Source: Rubellimicrobium rubrum
Lineage (GTDB): Bacteria > Pseudomonadota > Alphaproteobacteria > Rhodobacterales > Rhodobacteraceae
Length of the DNA: 64,000 bases
Direction of reading: 5' to 3'
Assembly: GCF_006152115.1 (NCBI RefSeq)
Contig: NZ_VDFU01000002.1
Location: 186,001 to 250,000, forward strand
The translations under genes and the position numbers were made by a program. This document shows, in pieces, positions 8,088-17,755 of the stretch. The notes under the pieces are model-generated. The model worked only from the letters and a program-made list of their open reading frames with translations. It was not told the DNA's origin and searched no databases. Position 1 is the first letter of the stretch; each line of letters opens with the position of its first letter.

Positions 8088-9586
8088 GCTGCGGCAGCCT
8101 CCTGCCCGGTGGCGAGGCGCATGATCGCCTCTTGCGTGGCCTCCTCGTGGGCGAGGATGCCCATCTGCCGCCCTTCGCGCATGACGAGGATGCGGTCGCC
8201 CAGCGCCAGAACCTCGGGCAGGTCCGAGGAGATGACGAGCGCCGCGCCGCCCCCGCGCACGAAGTCGCGTATGAGGTCGTGCACCTCGGCCTTGGCGCCG
8301 ACGTCGATGCCGCGCGTGGGCTCGTCGAAGATGAGGAGTTGCGGCTCGGTCTCCAGCCACTTGGCCAGCATGACCTTCTGCTGATTGCCGCCTGAAAGCT
8401 TGCCCACGGGGGTGTCCGCGTCGGCCATGCGGATGTTGAGCCGTTCGCGGTACCGGTTCGTGACCGACCGTTCGCGCCCCTCGCGCACGAGGCCCCAACG
8501 GGTCAGCACCTTGCCCAGCGTGGCGAGCGTGACGTTGGACCGGATCGACAGCGGCATGGCGAGGCCGAGCTTGCGGCGGTCCTCGGACACATAGGCGAGG
8601 CCCAGCGCCATCGCCTCGCGCGGGGAGCCGACGCGGACCTCGCGGCCTTTCCAGGCGATGCTGCCGCCCGTGGCGGGATGGATGCCGAACAGGGACAGCG
8701 CCACGTCGGTGCGCCGCGCGCCGATCAGGCCCGCCATGCACAGCACCTCGCCCCGGTGGATGTCGAAGGAGACGCCCTCGAAGGCGTCCTCCTGCGACAG
8801 GCCCCGGACAGAGAGCAGCACCTCGGGCGTGGCGTGGCTTGCGTCCTTGCGGAAGTAATTGCCGACCTCGCGGCCCACCATCTCGGCGATCATGCCTTGG
8901 GGCGTGACCTCGGCGATGGGGCGGGTCGAGATGTGGCGGCCGTCGCGGATCACCGTCACCCGATGGGCGATGTCGAAGATCTCCTCCAGGCGGTGCGAGA
9001 TGTAGACGACGGCCACGCCTTCGGAGGCCAGCGTGCGCGCGATGCGCCGCAGCCGCCCCGCCTCGTGGGCCGACAAGGAGGCCGTGGGCTCGTCCATGAT
9101 GAGGACGCGGACGTCCTGGCTCAGCGCGCGGGCGATCTCCACGGCCTGCTGCTCGGCCAGGGTGAGGCCGCTCGCCACCCGGTCGGGGTCAAGCGTCATG
9201 CCGATGCGGGCGATCAGTTGCGCCGCCCGTTCGCGCAGCAGCCCCTTGCGCTGGACCAACCCGAGGTCGGTCGCGGCGATGAAGATGTTCTCGGCCACGT
9301 CGAGGTCGGGAAAGACCATCGGCTCCTGGTAGATGGCGCTGATCCCCCTGGAGCGTGCATCACGGGGGCCGGAGAGCGTTACGGTCTGGCCGTCCACCTC
9401 GACCGTGCCGGAGGTGGGCTCGTGCACGCCGGTCATGACCTTGATCATGGTGGACTTGCCCGCCCCGTTCTCGCCCACGACGGCGTGGACCTCGCCCGGA
9501 AACAGCTCCAGCGTCATGCCGGACAGGGCCTGGGTCGCGCCGAAGCGTTTCGACACGTCGCGAAGGGCGAGGACGGGAACGGCCAT
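8084..9586 (-). CDS. rhaT: Sugar ABC transporter ATP-binding protein (RbsA/RhaT type, two ABC domains)
   Basis: A 500-residue tandem ATPase energising sugar uptake. The first ABC domain has a full Walker A (GENGAGKST, about residues 36-44), a divergent signature ([15 protein letters not shown]) and Walker [10 protein letters not shown]. The second domain has a degenerate Walker A (GLIGARRTD, no GKS/T), a canonical signature ([15 protein letters not shown]) and Walker [15 protein letters not shown]. This split is usual for RbsA-type proteins, where only one site hydrolyses ATP efficiently. It is separated from the binding-protein gene by 55 bp carrying a hairpin and overlaps the first permease by 4 bp. 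Confidence 0.93.
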   Translation of the reverse strand: MAVPVLALRDVSKRFGATQALSGMTLELFPGEVHAVVGENGAGKSTMIKVMTGVHEPTSGTVEVDGQTVTLSGPRDARSRGISAIYQEPMVFPDLDVAENIFIAATDLGLVQRKGLLRERAAQLIARIGMTLDPDRVASGLTLAEQQAVEIARALSQDVRVLIMDEPTASLSAHEAGRLRRIARTLASEGVAVVYISHRLEEIFDIAHRVTVIRDGRHISTRPIAEVTPQGMIAEMVGREVGNYFRKDASHATPEVLLSVRGLSQEDAFEGVSFDIHRGEVLCMAGLIGARRTDVALSLFGIHPATGGSIAWKGREVRVGSPREAMALGLAYVSEDRRKLGLAMPLSIRSNVTLATLGKVLTRWGLVREGRERSVTNRYRERLNIRMADADTPVGKLSGGNQQKVMLAKWLETEPQLLIFDEPTRGIDVGAKAEVHDLIRDFVRGGGAALVISSDLPEVLALGDRILVMREGRQMGILAHEEATQEAIMRLATGQEAAAA

Positions 9587-9606
9587 GGGATGGCTCCGGG
9601 ACTGGG

Positions 9607-9633
9607 GGGACGGTCCGCCAAAGGGACCGTCCC
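9607..9633 (-). terminator. Inter-cistronic hairpin between binding-protein and ATPase genes
   Basis: Perfect 10-bp arms GGGACGGTCC (9607-9616) and GGACCGTCCC (9624-9633) enclose a 7-nt loop. It lies 8 bases after the rhaS stop and 20 bp before the ATPase start, with no T-run. In sugar ABC operons such hairpins commonly protect the upstream binding-protein mRNA or attenuate read-through, giving more binding protein than membrane parts. That role is inferred. Confidence 0.6.
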
Positions 9634-9641
9634 GCCGGGGG

Positions 9642-10682
9642 TCAGTTGGCGGCGGCTTCGACGTTCTCGGCCGTGTAGACGGTGAAGGGGCCCATCAGGA
9701 CGCGCTTGGCGCCCTCGCGGCCCGGATCGGCCTCGATGGTGTATTCGCCCATCCGGCCCGCCACGAAGGTCTCGCCCTCCTCGCCGGTCAGTTGGCCGGT
9801 CGCGAGGCCATAGGCCACCTGGTAGGTGAGGTAGCCGAGGTCCCGGAAGTCCCAGAGCGCGAACTGCGGCGCGCAGCCGTTCAGGCTGTAGCTCGCCATC
9901 TCGGCGGGCAGGCCGAGGCCCGAGACCTTGACCTGCTCGCAGAGCCCCTCGTCCTGCATCGCCTTGGCGGCGGCCTGGATGCCGACCGTGGTGGGCGCCA
10001 TGATGAGCTTGAGGTCGGGGTGCGAGTCCACCAGCGCCAGCGCGCGGTTGTAGCTCTCCTCGGACTGGTCGTTGCCGTAGACCGTCTCGACCAGTTCCAG
10101 GTTGGCGTACTTCTCGTCCGAGGCCAGCACCGATTCCAGCGAGGCGATCCAGGCGTTCTGGTTGGCGGCGTCCGGGGAGGCCGAGAGGACCGCGAACTGG
10201 CCTTCGCCGCCCATGATCTCGTGGGCCATGTCGGCCATCACGCGGCCGGTCTCCTCGAAGTCCACCTGGGCGATGAAGACGCTTTCGCCTTCGCCGTTGG
10301 GGATCGGGCTGTCCCAGGTCACGATCTTGGTCCCGGACTCGGCGGCGGCCTGGGCGGCGGGGACGATCTGGTCGCCCGCGTTGTTGGACAGCATGACCGC
10401 GCCCACGCCCTGCGTCCCGGCGGTGGTCATGATCTCGATCTGGCCTGCGACCGAGTTCTCGGGCGTCGGGCCCTGGAACAGCAGCTCGCCAGGGTTCTGA
10501 AGCTCGGCATGGGCTTCCTGCGCACCCTCATGGGCCTGGTCGAACACCAGGATGCCCAGGAACTTGGGGAGGAGGACCATGTCCACCTCCTGGCCCGGGG
10601 TCAGCGTCTTGGCCTGGGCCAGCGCCATGGTCGCGCTCGTGGCGAGAAGGGCCGCGAGGCCCAGCGTCTTCATCATCGTCAT
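9642..10682 (-). CDS. rhaS: Rhamnose-type ABC transporter substrate-binding protein
   Basis: A 346-residue periplasmic binding protein with a Sec signal peptide ([23 protein letters not shown], cleavage likely after ALA at about residue 22). The mature part is a Peripla_BP_4 sugar-binding fold. Stretches such as [20 protein letters not shown] and ELLFQGPT resemble RhaS-type rhamnose-binding proteins rather than ribose or xylose ones. Two cysteines (EGLCEQ, NGCAPQ) could form a disulfide. A GGAGGA sits directly before the ATG. It is the first transporter gene, downstream of the three enzyme genes. Specificity for rhamnose or another 6-deoxysugar is an inference. Confidence 0.87.
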   Translation of the reverse strand: MTMMKTLGLAALLATSATMALAQAKTLTPGQEVDMVLLPKFLGILVFDQAHEGAQEAHAELQNPGELLFQGPTPENSVAGQIEIMTTAGTQGVGAVMLSNNAGDQIVPAAQAAAESGTKIVTWDSPIPNGEGESVFIAQVDFEETGRVMADMAHEIMGGEGQFAVLSASPDAANQNAWIASLESVLASDEKYANLELVETVYGNDQSEESYNRALALVDSHPDLKLIMAPTTVGIQAAAKAMQDEGLCEQVKVSGLGLPAEMASYSLNGCAPQFALWDFRDLGYLTYQVAYGLATGQLTGEEGETFVAGRMGEYTIEADPGREGAKRVLMGPFTVYTAENVEAAAN

Positions 10683-10698
10683 TCCTCCCGGAGGGGTT

Positions 10699-10735
10699 CT
10701 TCGAATGACCGGATCGCGGGGTCTCCCTCCCTGCC
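10699..10735 (-). other. Short intergenic hairpin before the binding-protein gene
   Basis: The 71-bp gap between the dehydrogenase stop and the rhaS start contains a possible stem CGCGGGG/CCCCGCG with about 12 bases between the arms, and the octamer ACCGGATC occurs on both sides of it. No T-run follows. It may be an attenuator or RNA-processing site ahead of the strongly needed binding protein; the evidence is only the inverted repeat. Confidence 0.3.
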
Positions 10736-10753
10736 CCGCGCCCGGGAACCGGA

Positions 10754-11707
10754 TCAGCCGGGGACGGGCTTCCGTGGCCCCTCCCCCCGTAGCGCGCGGG
10801 CCACGTCCTCGGCCACGAGGCCCTGGAGCCGTCCGATCGCGGCGTCCGAGTACCAGGCGGCGTGCGGGGTCAGCAGGCAGTTCGGCGCGCTTCGCAACGG
10901 CGATTCGGGGGGCAGCGGCTCGGTCCCGAAGACGTCGAGCGCGGCACCTCCGATGATCCCGGCCCTGAGCGCGGCGGCGAGGTCGTTCTCGTCGATCAGC
11001 TGCCCGCGGGCGGAGTTGATGAGGATGGCGTGCGGCTTCATCGTTTCGAGGCGCTGGGCGTCGAAGTAGCCCCGCGTCTCGGCGGTGGCGGGGGCGTGGA
11101 GCGAGATCACGTCCGCCTCGCGCAGCAACTCCTCGGGCGTCATGAGGGTCACGCCCAGCGCCTCGGCGTCCTGGGGGGACAGGCCAGGATCGGAGGCGGC
11201 AAACCGAAAGCCGAAGTCCTTGAGCCGCCCCAGCACCGCCCGCCCGATCTGGCCCAGGCCGAAGAAGCCGAACACCGTTTCGGCAAAGGGCTTGAGGGGG
11301 CGCGAGACCTTGACCGCCGCCCAGTCGTTGTCCCGCACCGAGGCGTCGAGTTGCGGCAGCTTGCGCAGCATGGCGAGCGCCATGGCGGCGGTATGCTCGG
11401 CCACCTCGTCGGCGCAGTAGTCGGGGACGTAGCCGACCCGGAGCCCCGCCGCCTTCGTGGCCGCGACGTCGATGTTGTCGTAGCCCACGCCGTAGCGGAT
11501 CACGGTGCCGCCGGGGGCCATGGCCTTGGCGGCGGCTTCGGTGAAGGGGGCGAACTGGACCAGCGCGACCTTCGCGCCCGCGACGGCCTCGGCCACCTCC
11601 TCGGCGGTCCTGGCCTGGAAGCGGGCGAACTCGGCCCCGCCCTTTCGCGCGGCCCGCTCCTCTTGGTCGAGGGTCGGGAAGGTAGTGTCGGTGACGACGA
11701 CCTTCAT
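10754..11707 (-). CDS. D-isomer-specific 2-hydroxyacid dehydrogenase (C-terminal binding protein type)
   Basis: A 317-residue NAD-dependent dehydrogenase. The NAD site reads [17 protein letters not shown] (GxGxxG) at about residues 147-163. Catalytic positions of the family are visible: Arg in NSARGQLID, Glu in the following region (FGTEPLP) and His in LTPHAAWYS. Members reduce 2-ketoacids or oxidise D-2-hydroxyacids. Start at ATG 11707, overlapping the previous gene stop by 4 bp; the longer upstream frame is Arg/Pro-rich and non-coding. In this operon it may act on a keto-acid fragment of the sugar acid, though the true substrate is unknown. Confidence 0.88.
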   Translation of the reverse strand: MKVVVTDTTFPTLDQEERAARKGGAEFARFQARTAEEVAEAVAGAKVALVQFAPFTEAAAKAMAPGGTVIRYGVGYDNIDVAATKAAGLRVGYVPDYCADEVAEHTAAMALAMLRKLPQLDASVRDNDWAAVKVSRPLKPFAETVFGFFGLGQIGRAVLGRLKDFGFRFAASDPGLSPQDAEALGVTLMTPEELLREADVISLHAPATAETRGYFDAQRLETMKPHAILINSARGQLIDENDLAAALRAGIIGGAALDVFGTEPLPPESPLRSAPNCLLTPHAAWYSDAAIGRLQGLVAEDVARALRGEGPRKPVPG

Positions 11708-12480
11708 GCGGCCTCCGTAAGGTAATCGTGGATGATCTCGCCGGGGACGAGGGTGAAGTCCGCGCGCCAGAGGAAGCCTTGGAGAGGCTCCATCACCGGC
11801 AGGCGGAAGACGGGAAGCTGCGCGTTGGGGCGAAGCTCCACGGTGCACGGTCCGGCCCAGGCCTCGTGGACCGTGACCTCGGACAGGCGGCGCGAGGTGA
11901 TCTGGCGGATGGCGGGCCGCCCGTCGATGTGGTCCACGGCCTTGAGATTGAGGTTCGTGGCGAAATCGAAGAAGGGCTTCAGCGCGTCCGGGGTCACGGC
12001 CTGCTGCTTGTAGGGGAGCGTCCCGGTCAGCACGTCGATGCCGTTCCGCTCGATCCGGCCCACGACGAGGTCGTCGCGAAATTCCAGCGACGGGCTGGCA
12101 AGCTTCTTGGGCTGCCCGTGGACCTCGCGCCCATGCGCGACTCCGACGTCCGAGGACAGCGCGAGGTAGGGGGAGTACGCCCCCTCGCGATCCCCGAGCC
12201 GGGCACCGACCATGACATTGGCCTCGTGGTAGGGGCCGAGCCAGTCGGTGTCGGTCATCCGGTAGATGTGGACGCAGGCCACGTCACCCGTGGGCTGAAG
12301 CGGCGGGGGCAGCAGGAAGGTCAGCGCCTCCGGGTCCGTGCGCCAGTAGAGCGTCAGGATCTCCGCATTGCGGAAGCGGAAGGGGAACGGCGGGACCATC
12401 GGCGCGTCCCAGGGCGTCGAGAAGCCGCCTTGGCGGATGTCCGCCTCGGTCGGCTTCCGGAGGCCCCAGCGGGTCGTCAC
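11704..12480 (-). CDS. Acetoacetate decarboxylase (ADC) family protein
   Basis: A 258-residue member of the ADC-like superfamily. The Schiff-base lysine region is intact: [12 protein letters not shown] at about residues 121-132 corresponds to the Lys-Lys pair of acetoacetate decarboxylase. Other family pieces are MVPPFPFRF near the N-terminus and [23 protein letters not shown] before the active site. Members decarboxylate beta-ketoacids or carry out Schiff-base aldol/dehydratase chemistry. Its place between a sugar-acid dehydratase-like enzyme and a 2-hydroxyacid dehydrogenase, with 4-bp overlaps on both sides, suggests it works on a keto-deoxy sugar acid rather than acetoacetate. Confidence 0.87.
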   Translation of the reverse strand: MTTRWGLRKPTEADIRQGGFSTPWDAPMVPPFPFRFRNAEILTLYWRTDPEALTFLLPPPLQPTGDVACVHIYRMTDTDWLGPYHEANVMVGARLGDREGAYSPYLALSSDVGVAHGREVHGQPKKLASPSLEFRDDLVVGRIERNGIDVLTGTLPYKQQAVTPDALKPFFDFATNLNLKAVDHIDGRPAIRQITSRRLSEVTVHEAWAGPCTVELRPNAQLPVFRLPVMEPLQGFLWRADFTLVPGEIIHDYLTEAA

Positions 12481-13604
12481 GCCGCGATCCTCCGCACCAC
12501 GTCCTCGCGCACCTCGATGCCGAGGCCGGGGCCGGTCAGCGGGTAGGCCCAGCCGTCGCGGTGCCAGATCTTCTCGGTCACGATCTCGTCCTGCACGACG
12601 ACCGGGAAGGGCTTGAACTCGAAGATCTCGGCGTTCGGAGAGGCCAGCGACAGGTGCAGGGAGGCCGCGGTGGTGATGGCCGTGGACCAGGCATGGGCGT
12701 TGATGACCTTGCCATGCTGGGTGCAGAGCGCGTCCACGCGGCGGAAGCCGGTGATCCCTTCGACCCGCGCGGGGTCCACGCCATAGACGTCGATGGCCCC
12801 GATGAACTCCATCTGGCGACGGTAGCCGGCCTCGGTGAACTCCCTCTCTCCGGAGGCGAGGCGGAGGGAGGTGCTGGCGCGGAGCTTGCGGTAGCCCGCG
12901 TCGTCCGTCGGATACAGCGGCTCCTCGTACCAGCCGATCTCCTGTTCGGCCATGCGGTTGGCCACGTCGATGGCGGTGTCCGCGTCCCAGCGCACGCCGT
13001 TGCCGATGTCGATCAGGATGCCCGCATCGGGGCCGAGCCGTTCGCGCAGGCGCCGCACGAACTCCACGTCCGTGTCGGGGTCGCCGCCGATGTTGGATTC
13101 GCCCTTCTTGGCGAAGCCGAGCTTGGTGGAGCGGAACCCGGCGGCGAAAAAGCCCGCCACCTCCTCCACGCAGGCGTCCATGCCGCGCTTGTTGACGTGG
13201 GCCGAGGCGTTGGCGAGCAGCCGCTCCTGCCGGAGGCCGCCGAACAGTTCATAGAGCGGCTTGCCCGCGACCTTTCCCCGGATGTCCCACAGCGCCATGT
13301 CGATGCCCGAGATGGCGAGCGAGGCGATTCCCCCTTCCCCGTACCAGAAGACGTGGCGGCGCATGAGGGTCCAGGCGCCGTCGATGTCCTCGGCCTCGTG
13401 GTCCCGTAGCAGCGGAAGGAAGCCTTCGTTGATGACGGTGCAGACGGCGTTGCAGGCCTCGGGCCACATGGCGATGCATTCGCCCCAGCCGACCACGCCG
13501 TCGGACGTCTCGACCTTCACGAGCACGGTGCGCCGCGTCGTGTTGAAGTCGTTCGAGTCCGGATAGGCGATGTGAATGGGCTCGATCCGCGCGATGCGGG
13601 TCAT
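12477..13604 (-). CDS. Mandelate racemase/muconate lactonizing enzyme family protein (probable acid-sugar dehydratase)
   Basis: A 375-residue enolase-superfamily enzyme. The capping domain occupies the first ~130 residues. The barrel shows the three acidic metal ligands of the family (Asp in ILIDIGNG, Glu in WYEEPLYP, Glu in LASGEREFT), Lys residues in STKLGFAKKG at the second strand, and a late His in INAHAWST. MR-subgroup members with Lys and His bases typically dehydrate aldonic or uronic acids to 2-keto-3-deoxy acids. It is the first gene of the minus operon, 55 bp downstream of a FadR-type palindrome. Exact substrate (rhamnonate, fuconate or other) cannot be assigned. Confidence 0.88.
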   Translation of the reverse strand: MTRIARIEPIHIAYPDSNDFNTTRRTVLVKVETSDGVVGWGECIAMWPEACNAVCTVINEGFLPLLRDHEAEDIDGAWTLMRRHVFWYGEGGIASLAISGIDMALWDIRGKVAGKPLYELFGGLRQERLLANASAHVNKRGMDACVEEVAGFFAAGFRSTKLGFAKKGESNIGGDPDTDVEFVRRLRERLGPDAGILIDIGNGVRWDADTAIDVANRMAEQEIGWYEEPLYPTDDAGYRKLRASTSLRLASGEREFTEAGYRRQMEFIGAIDVYGVDPARVEGITGFRRVDALCTQHGKVINAHAWSTAITTAASLHLSLASPNAEIFEFKPFPVVVQDEIVTEKIWHRDGWAYPLTGPGLGIEVREDVVRRIAA

Positions 13605-13658
13605 GGTATCCTCCCCCTGACGCGATCCCTTTGACAGGGCTTCTTTCGCGTCGTATCG

Positions 13659-13675
13659 AATTGGTCAGACCAATT
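13659..13675. promoter_or_regulatory. FadR/GntR-type operator in divergent promoter region
   Basis: A 17-bp palindrome AATTGGTCAGACCAATT with perfect 8-bp arms around one central base. The core TGGTCnGACCA is the form known for FadR-subfamily GntR operators. It lies in the 102-bp gap between the divergent SDR gene (start 13707) and the 11-gene minus operon (start 13604), so one dimer could control both. The operon encodes a FadR/GntR protein (5402-6112), the probable binder. Confidence 0.8.
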
Positions 13676-13706
13676 AACCTGCCGCCAACATCCGGGGTCA
13701 AGAGAA

Positions 13707-14462
13707 ATGTTCGATCTGCGTCCCATCCCCGTCCCCGACCTGTCCGGGCGGCGTGTATTCGTGACTGGAGCCGGGCGCGGCATCGGCGCGGCGCTGGTGC
13801 GCGTTCTGGTGGACCGGGGCGCGCGGGTCGTCGCGGGCGTCCACGATCAGGTCGAGACGCTGCCCGCCGGGGCGGAGGTCGTGCCCCTGGATGTCACCGA
13901 CAATGGATCAGTGCAGGCGGCGGTGGCGCGGCTGCGCGAGACCCTGGGCGGGCTCGACGTGCTGGTGAACAACGCGGGGCTGATCTCGACCATCGGGCCG
14001 CTGACGGAGCTTTCGGCGGACGAGTTGCGCCCCGCCTTCGAGGTAAACGCCATCGGGCTGCACCGCGTGACCATGGCCTGCCTGCCCCTGTTGGAGGAAT
14101 CGCGGGGCCTGATCCTGAACGCCGGGACGGGGGCGGCCACCAAGGCGATGGAGGGCTGGACGGCCTACTGCACCTCCAAGGCCGCCGCGCGGATGCTGAC
14201 CCTGATGCAGGACCTGGAGCTGAGCCCCCGTGGCGTGCACGCCCGCTTTGTCGGCATCCCACCCACCGACACCGCCATGCAGGCCGAGATCCGCGAGGCG
14301 GGGCTGAACCCCATCTCCAAGATCCCGCAAACGGACCTTGTTCGGACCGAGGTGCCCGCCAGCGTGCTGGCTTGGCTCGCGGCTGCGGAGAACCGGACGC
14401 GCGAGGAGGTGCTTCTCGACGTGCGGGACGAGTTGTTCAAGGGAATGATGCAGGCGGCCTAG
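13707..14462 (+). CDS. SDR-family NAD(P)-dependent oxidoreductase
   Basis: A 251-residue short-chain dehydrogenase. The cofactor motif is VTGAGRGIGAAL (TGxxxGIG) at about residues 19-30, followed by NNAG and the catalytic YxxxK as YCTSK near residue 154. The position 13 residues before the Tyr, normally Ser, is Thr (AGTGAAT), a substitution that may still support catalysis. The gene is transcribed away from the sugar operon and shares its operator, so it likely oxidises a sugar, lactone precursor or keto-deoxy acid of the same pathway. Its 3' end overlaps the convergent DUF2585 gene by 4 bp. Confidence 0.9.
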   Translation: MFDLRPIPVPDLSGRRVFVTGAGRGIGAALVRVLVDRGARVVAGVHDQVETLPAGAEVVPLDVTDNGSVQAAVARLRETLGGLDVLVNNAGLISTIGPLTELSADELRPAFEVNAIGLHRVTMACLPLLEESRGLILNAGTGAATKAMEGWTAYCTSKAAARMLTLMQDLELSPRGVHARFVGIPPTDTAMQAEIREAGLNPISKIPQTDLVRTEVPASVLAWLAAAENRTREEVLLDVRDELFKGMMQAA

Positions 14463-15025
14463 CTCGCCGCCACCGCCTGCCAGTCCCGCACCGCGTCCAC
14501 CGGCCAGAGCAGCATCAGCACGTTGAGGGCGAGGCCGTCGCGGATCAGCCAGACGGTCAGCGCCTCGAAGAACAGGATGAGGGCGACGGAGGCCCAGACC
14601 GGAAGCCTCCGCGCCAGCCAGAAGCCCAGCGCCATGCAGGCTACGTCCATGACCGAGTTCAGGACCGTGTCGCCCAGGTAGTCCTTGGAGACGGTGGCGG
14701 TGCGGTACCGCTCGATCACTGCGTCCGAGTTCTCCACGAGCTCCCAGGCGCATTCGACCAGCACGGCAAGAGCGAAGCGCCATCCGAGCGGCAGCCGCCA
14801 CACGGCCAGCCAGAGCGCGGCATAGAACAGCAGGCCGTGGATCATGTGGCTGGGCGAGTACCAGTCGAACAGGTGCTGCGACCCCTCCGGCCCCCAGGGG
14901 TCGTTGTACCAGAGCAGGATGCGACCAGATGGCGCAACCAGAGCGCGACCATCAGCCAGGAGCCACGCGGCGGACGCAGCGACGACGAGGAGAGAAACGA
15001 GCCAGGGAAACGGGTTGCGGGTCAT
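14459..15025 (-). CDS. DUF2585 (UPF0314-like) membrane protein
   Basis: A 188-residue integral membrane protein resembling the DUF2585/UPF0314 family of alphaproteobacteria. About four or five hydrophobic helices are visible (LVSLLVVAASAAWLL at the start, GLLFYAALWLAVW, VACMALGFWLARRL, VALILFFEALTVWLI). Polar conserved stretches include DWYSPSHMIHG, ECAWELVENSDAVIERYR and YLGDTVLNSVMD. Function is unknown in the family. ATG 15025 is taken because it begins directly before the first helix; the 29 upstream codons are Arg/Gly-rich. It ends convergently on the SDR gene. Confidence 0.85.
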   Translation of the reverse strand: MTRNPFPWLVSLLVVAASAAWLLADGRALVAPSGRILLWYNDPWGPEGSQHLFDWYSPSHMIHGLLFYAALWLAVWRLPLGWRFALAVLVECAWELVENSDAVIERYRTATVSKDYLGDTVLNSVMDVACMALGFWLARRLPVWASVALILFFEALTVWLIRDGLALNVLMLLWPVDAVRDWQAVAAS

Positions 15026-15191
15026 GACCCGTACCAAGCATGCCCTTGCGGAACCCGCAACGCGGCCGCGCCCTAACCGAGTCCCCGTCACGATCCCGTG
15101 TCGCAGGCGCACTAAGTGTTTCAGTCAGGATTGACGGAACCGAGCAAAACAGTCAGGCATCGCGGAACGCGCTGAAGGGGAGTTCCGCGCC

Positions 15192-15431
15192 ATGATGGTC
15201 TGCCACTGCAATGGCATCTCGGATCGTGACATCCACGCGGCCATCGACTGGATGCGCGCCGCGGATACGGACACGATCATCACGCCCGGCAAGGTCTATC
15301 GCGCGCTGGGCAAGCGCCCCGATTGCGGGGGATGCCTGCCGCATTTCCTTGCCACCATGGAGCGAAATGTTAACCTCGAAGTCCCCGCAGGCGTTCCGAT
15401 CCTGCGCGAACAGCAAAGGGACAGGGCATGA
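15192..15431 (+). CDS. bfd: Bacterioferritin-associated ferredoxin-like (2Fe-2S) protein
   Basis: A 79-residue BFD-like [2Fe-2S] protein. The four cysteines are C4, C6, C45 and C48 (VCHCNG and DCGGC). The 38-residue spacing between the pairs is about seven longer than in E. coli Bfd (C4, C6, C38, C41), pointing to an inserted loop. Bfd reduces the ferric core of bacterioferritin so that iron is released. Its stop overlaps the bacterioferritin start (ATGA at 15428-15431), so the two are co-translated. A second ATG (15195) is an equally good start. Confidence 0.87.
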   Translation: MMVCHCNGISDRDIHAAIDWMRAADTDTIITPGKVYRALGKRPDCGGCLPHFLATMERNVNLEVPAGVPILREQQRDRA

Positions 15432-15940
15432 AGGGCAACCCCGAGGTCATCGAGTACCTCAACCGCGCGCTCCGCAGCGAGTTGACGGCCGTGAGCCAGT
15501 ATTGGCTGCACTACCGTCTGCAGGAGGACTGGGGCCTGGGGCATCTGGCCAAGAAGAGCCGCGAGGAAAGCATCGAGGAAATGCACCACGCCGACCGGCT
15601 CATCGCCCGCATCATCTTTCTGGAAGGGCACCCGAACCTCCAGAAGCTCGATCCCCTCCGCATCGGCCAGAACGCGCGGGAAACCATCGAGGCGGATCTG
15701 GCGGCCGAGCAAGAGGCCGCCGCGCTCTACCGCGAGGCTTACGGCTTTTGCGACAAGGTGGGCGACTATGTCAGCAAGGAGCTGTTCATGGAGCTCCTGC
15801 GGGACGAGGAAGGGCACATCGACTTCCTGGAAACACAACTCGGCCTCTACGACCGTCTCGGCACCCAGCATTACGAGCACCTCAACGCCGAACCCGCCGA
15901 TCAGGCGGAAGCCGGCGAGGGGGGCCACGGCCAGACCTGA
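15428..15940 (+). CDS. bfr: Bacterioferritin
   Basis: A 170-residue bacterioferritin that stores iron in a 24-mer shell. All ferroxidase ligands are in the usual positions: E18, E51, H54, E94, E127 and H130, with Y25 nearby. The haem-binding M52 is present, so it is a haem-type Bfr rather than a DPS or plain ferritin. The C-terminus carries an extra acidic/glycine tail ([12 protein letters not shown]) beyond the usual ~158 residues. It overlaps the bfd gene by 4 bp, giving an iron storage and release pair. A 20-bp GC palindrome follows 27 bp after the stop. Confidence 0.96.
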   Translation: MKGNPEVIEYLNRALRSELTAVSQYWLHYRLQEDWGLGHLAKKSREESIEEMHHADRLIARIIFLEGHPNLQKLDPLRIGQNARETIEADLAAEQEAAALYREAYGFCDKVGDYVSKELFMELLRDEEGHIDFLETQLGLYDRLGTQHYEHLNAEPADQAEAGEGGHGQT

Positions 15941-15967
15941 GCCCGCGCGCCGGGCAGGAACGTCGAA

Positions 15968-15987
15968 GGGGGCCCCGCGGGGCCCCC
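15968..15987. terminator. GC-rich palindrome downstream of bfr
   Basis: The perfect 20-bp palindrome GGGGGCCCCGCGGGGCCCCC follows bfr by 27 bp. No T-run follows on either strand, so it is not a textbook intrinsic terminator. It could stop transcription or protect the 3' end between the bfr operon and the convergent aceA operon. Confidence 0.5.
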
Positions 15988-16120
15988 AGTCATGTCAGGG
16001 AGGCTGTTCTACCAAGGACGTCCCCGGGAAGACTGTGGAGGCAGGGCTCCCGGATGTGGAACCCCGAACCATGGGGCATGGACGCCGATGGTCGGACCCG
16101 GAGGACCGGGCCCGCTGGGC

Positions 16121-16345
16121 TCAGACGCACTTCACGATGACGGGCTTCATCATGTCGCCCCAGCAGCCGCCGCCGCAGTGGTAGCGCTCGGAGCGGAGAA
16201 GCTCGATTGAGAGGCCCGCGTCCACCGCCTCGCGGATCGTCGCGTTGAGGCGGTTCAGCTGCTCGGCCACGGCTTCTATTCCAGCCATCTGCCGTTCGGT
16301 CATGGCGGTGGTGCCATCGTGGGCTTCGGGAGTCATGTCGTACAT
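16121..16345 (-). CDS. Small conserved-looking Cys-rich protein downstream of aceA
   Basis: A 74-residue protein I do not recognise. AGGAGGG lies 6 bases before ATG 16345, a strong ribosome site. The N-terminal two thirds look helical (AVAEQLNRLNATIREAVDAG); the C-terminus ends with a compact cysteine motif, YHCGGGCWGDMMKPVIVKCV (three cysteines, CxxxC then a final CV). That could bind a metal or form a disulfide. It begins 32 bp after the isocitrate lyase stop on the same strand and is probably co-transcribed with it. The frame extends far upstream, but only as the shadow of aceA. Confidence 0.72.
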   Translation of the reverse strand: MYDMTPEAHDGTTAMTERQMAGIEAVAEQLNRLNATIREAVDAGLSIELLRSERYHCGGGCWGDMMKPVIVKCV

Positions 16346-16377
16346 GGTCGGCCCTCCTGGGGTCTGATGTGTCGGGG

Positions 16378-17664
<1,287 letters not shown>

Positions 17665-17755
17665 GTGGGCGGTCCCGTCTGTGCGTTTGTCTGAGGATCA
17701 TTTTGCGGCAGCGCGGCATCGGAACAAGACGGACAACCCCGCCGAAAGGATGACT

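Noticed and set aside
8088-8741. Upstream extension of the first permease gene
   Set aside because: The extra 218 codons lie within the ATPase gene in another frame and have no membrane or transporter features; ATG 8087 overlaps the ATPase stop in the normal way.
15115-15191. Iron-responsive operator (Irr/RirA/Fur type) upstream of bfd
   Set aside because: Only a short GTCA-ggat-TGAC inverted repeat is present; it does not match a known iron-box consensus well enough to call.
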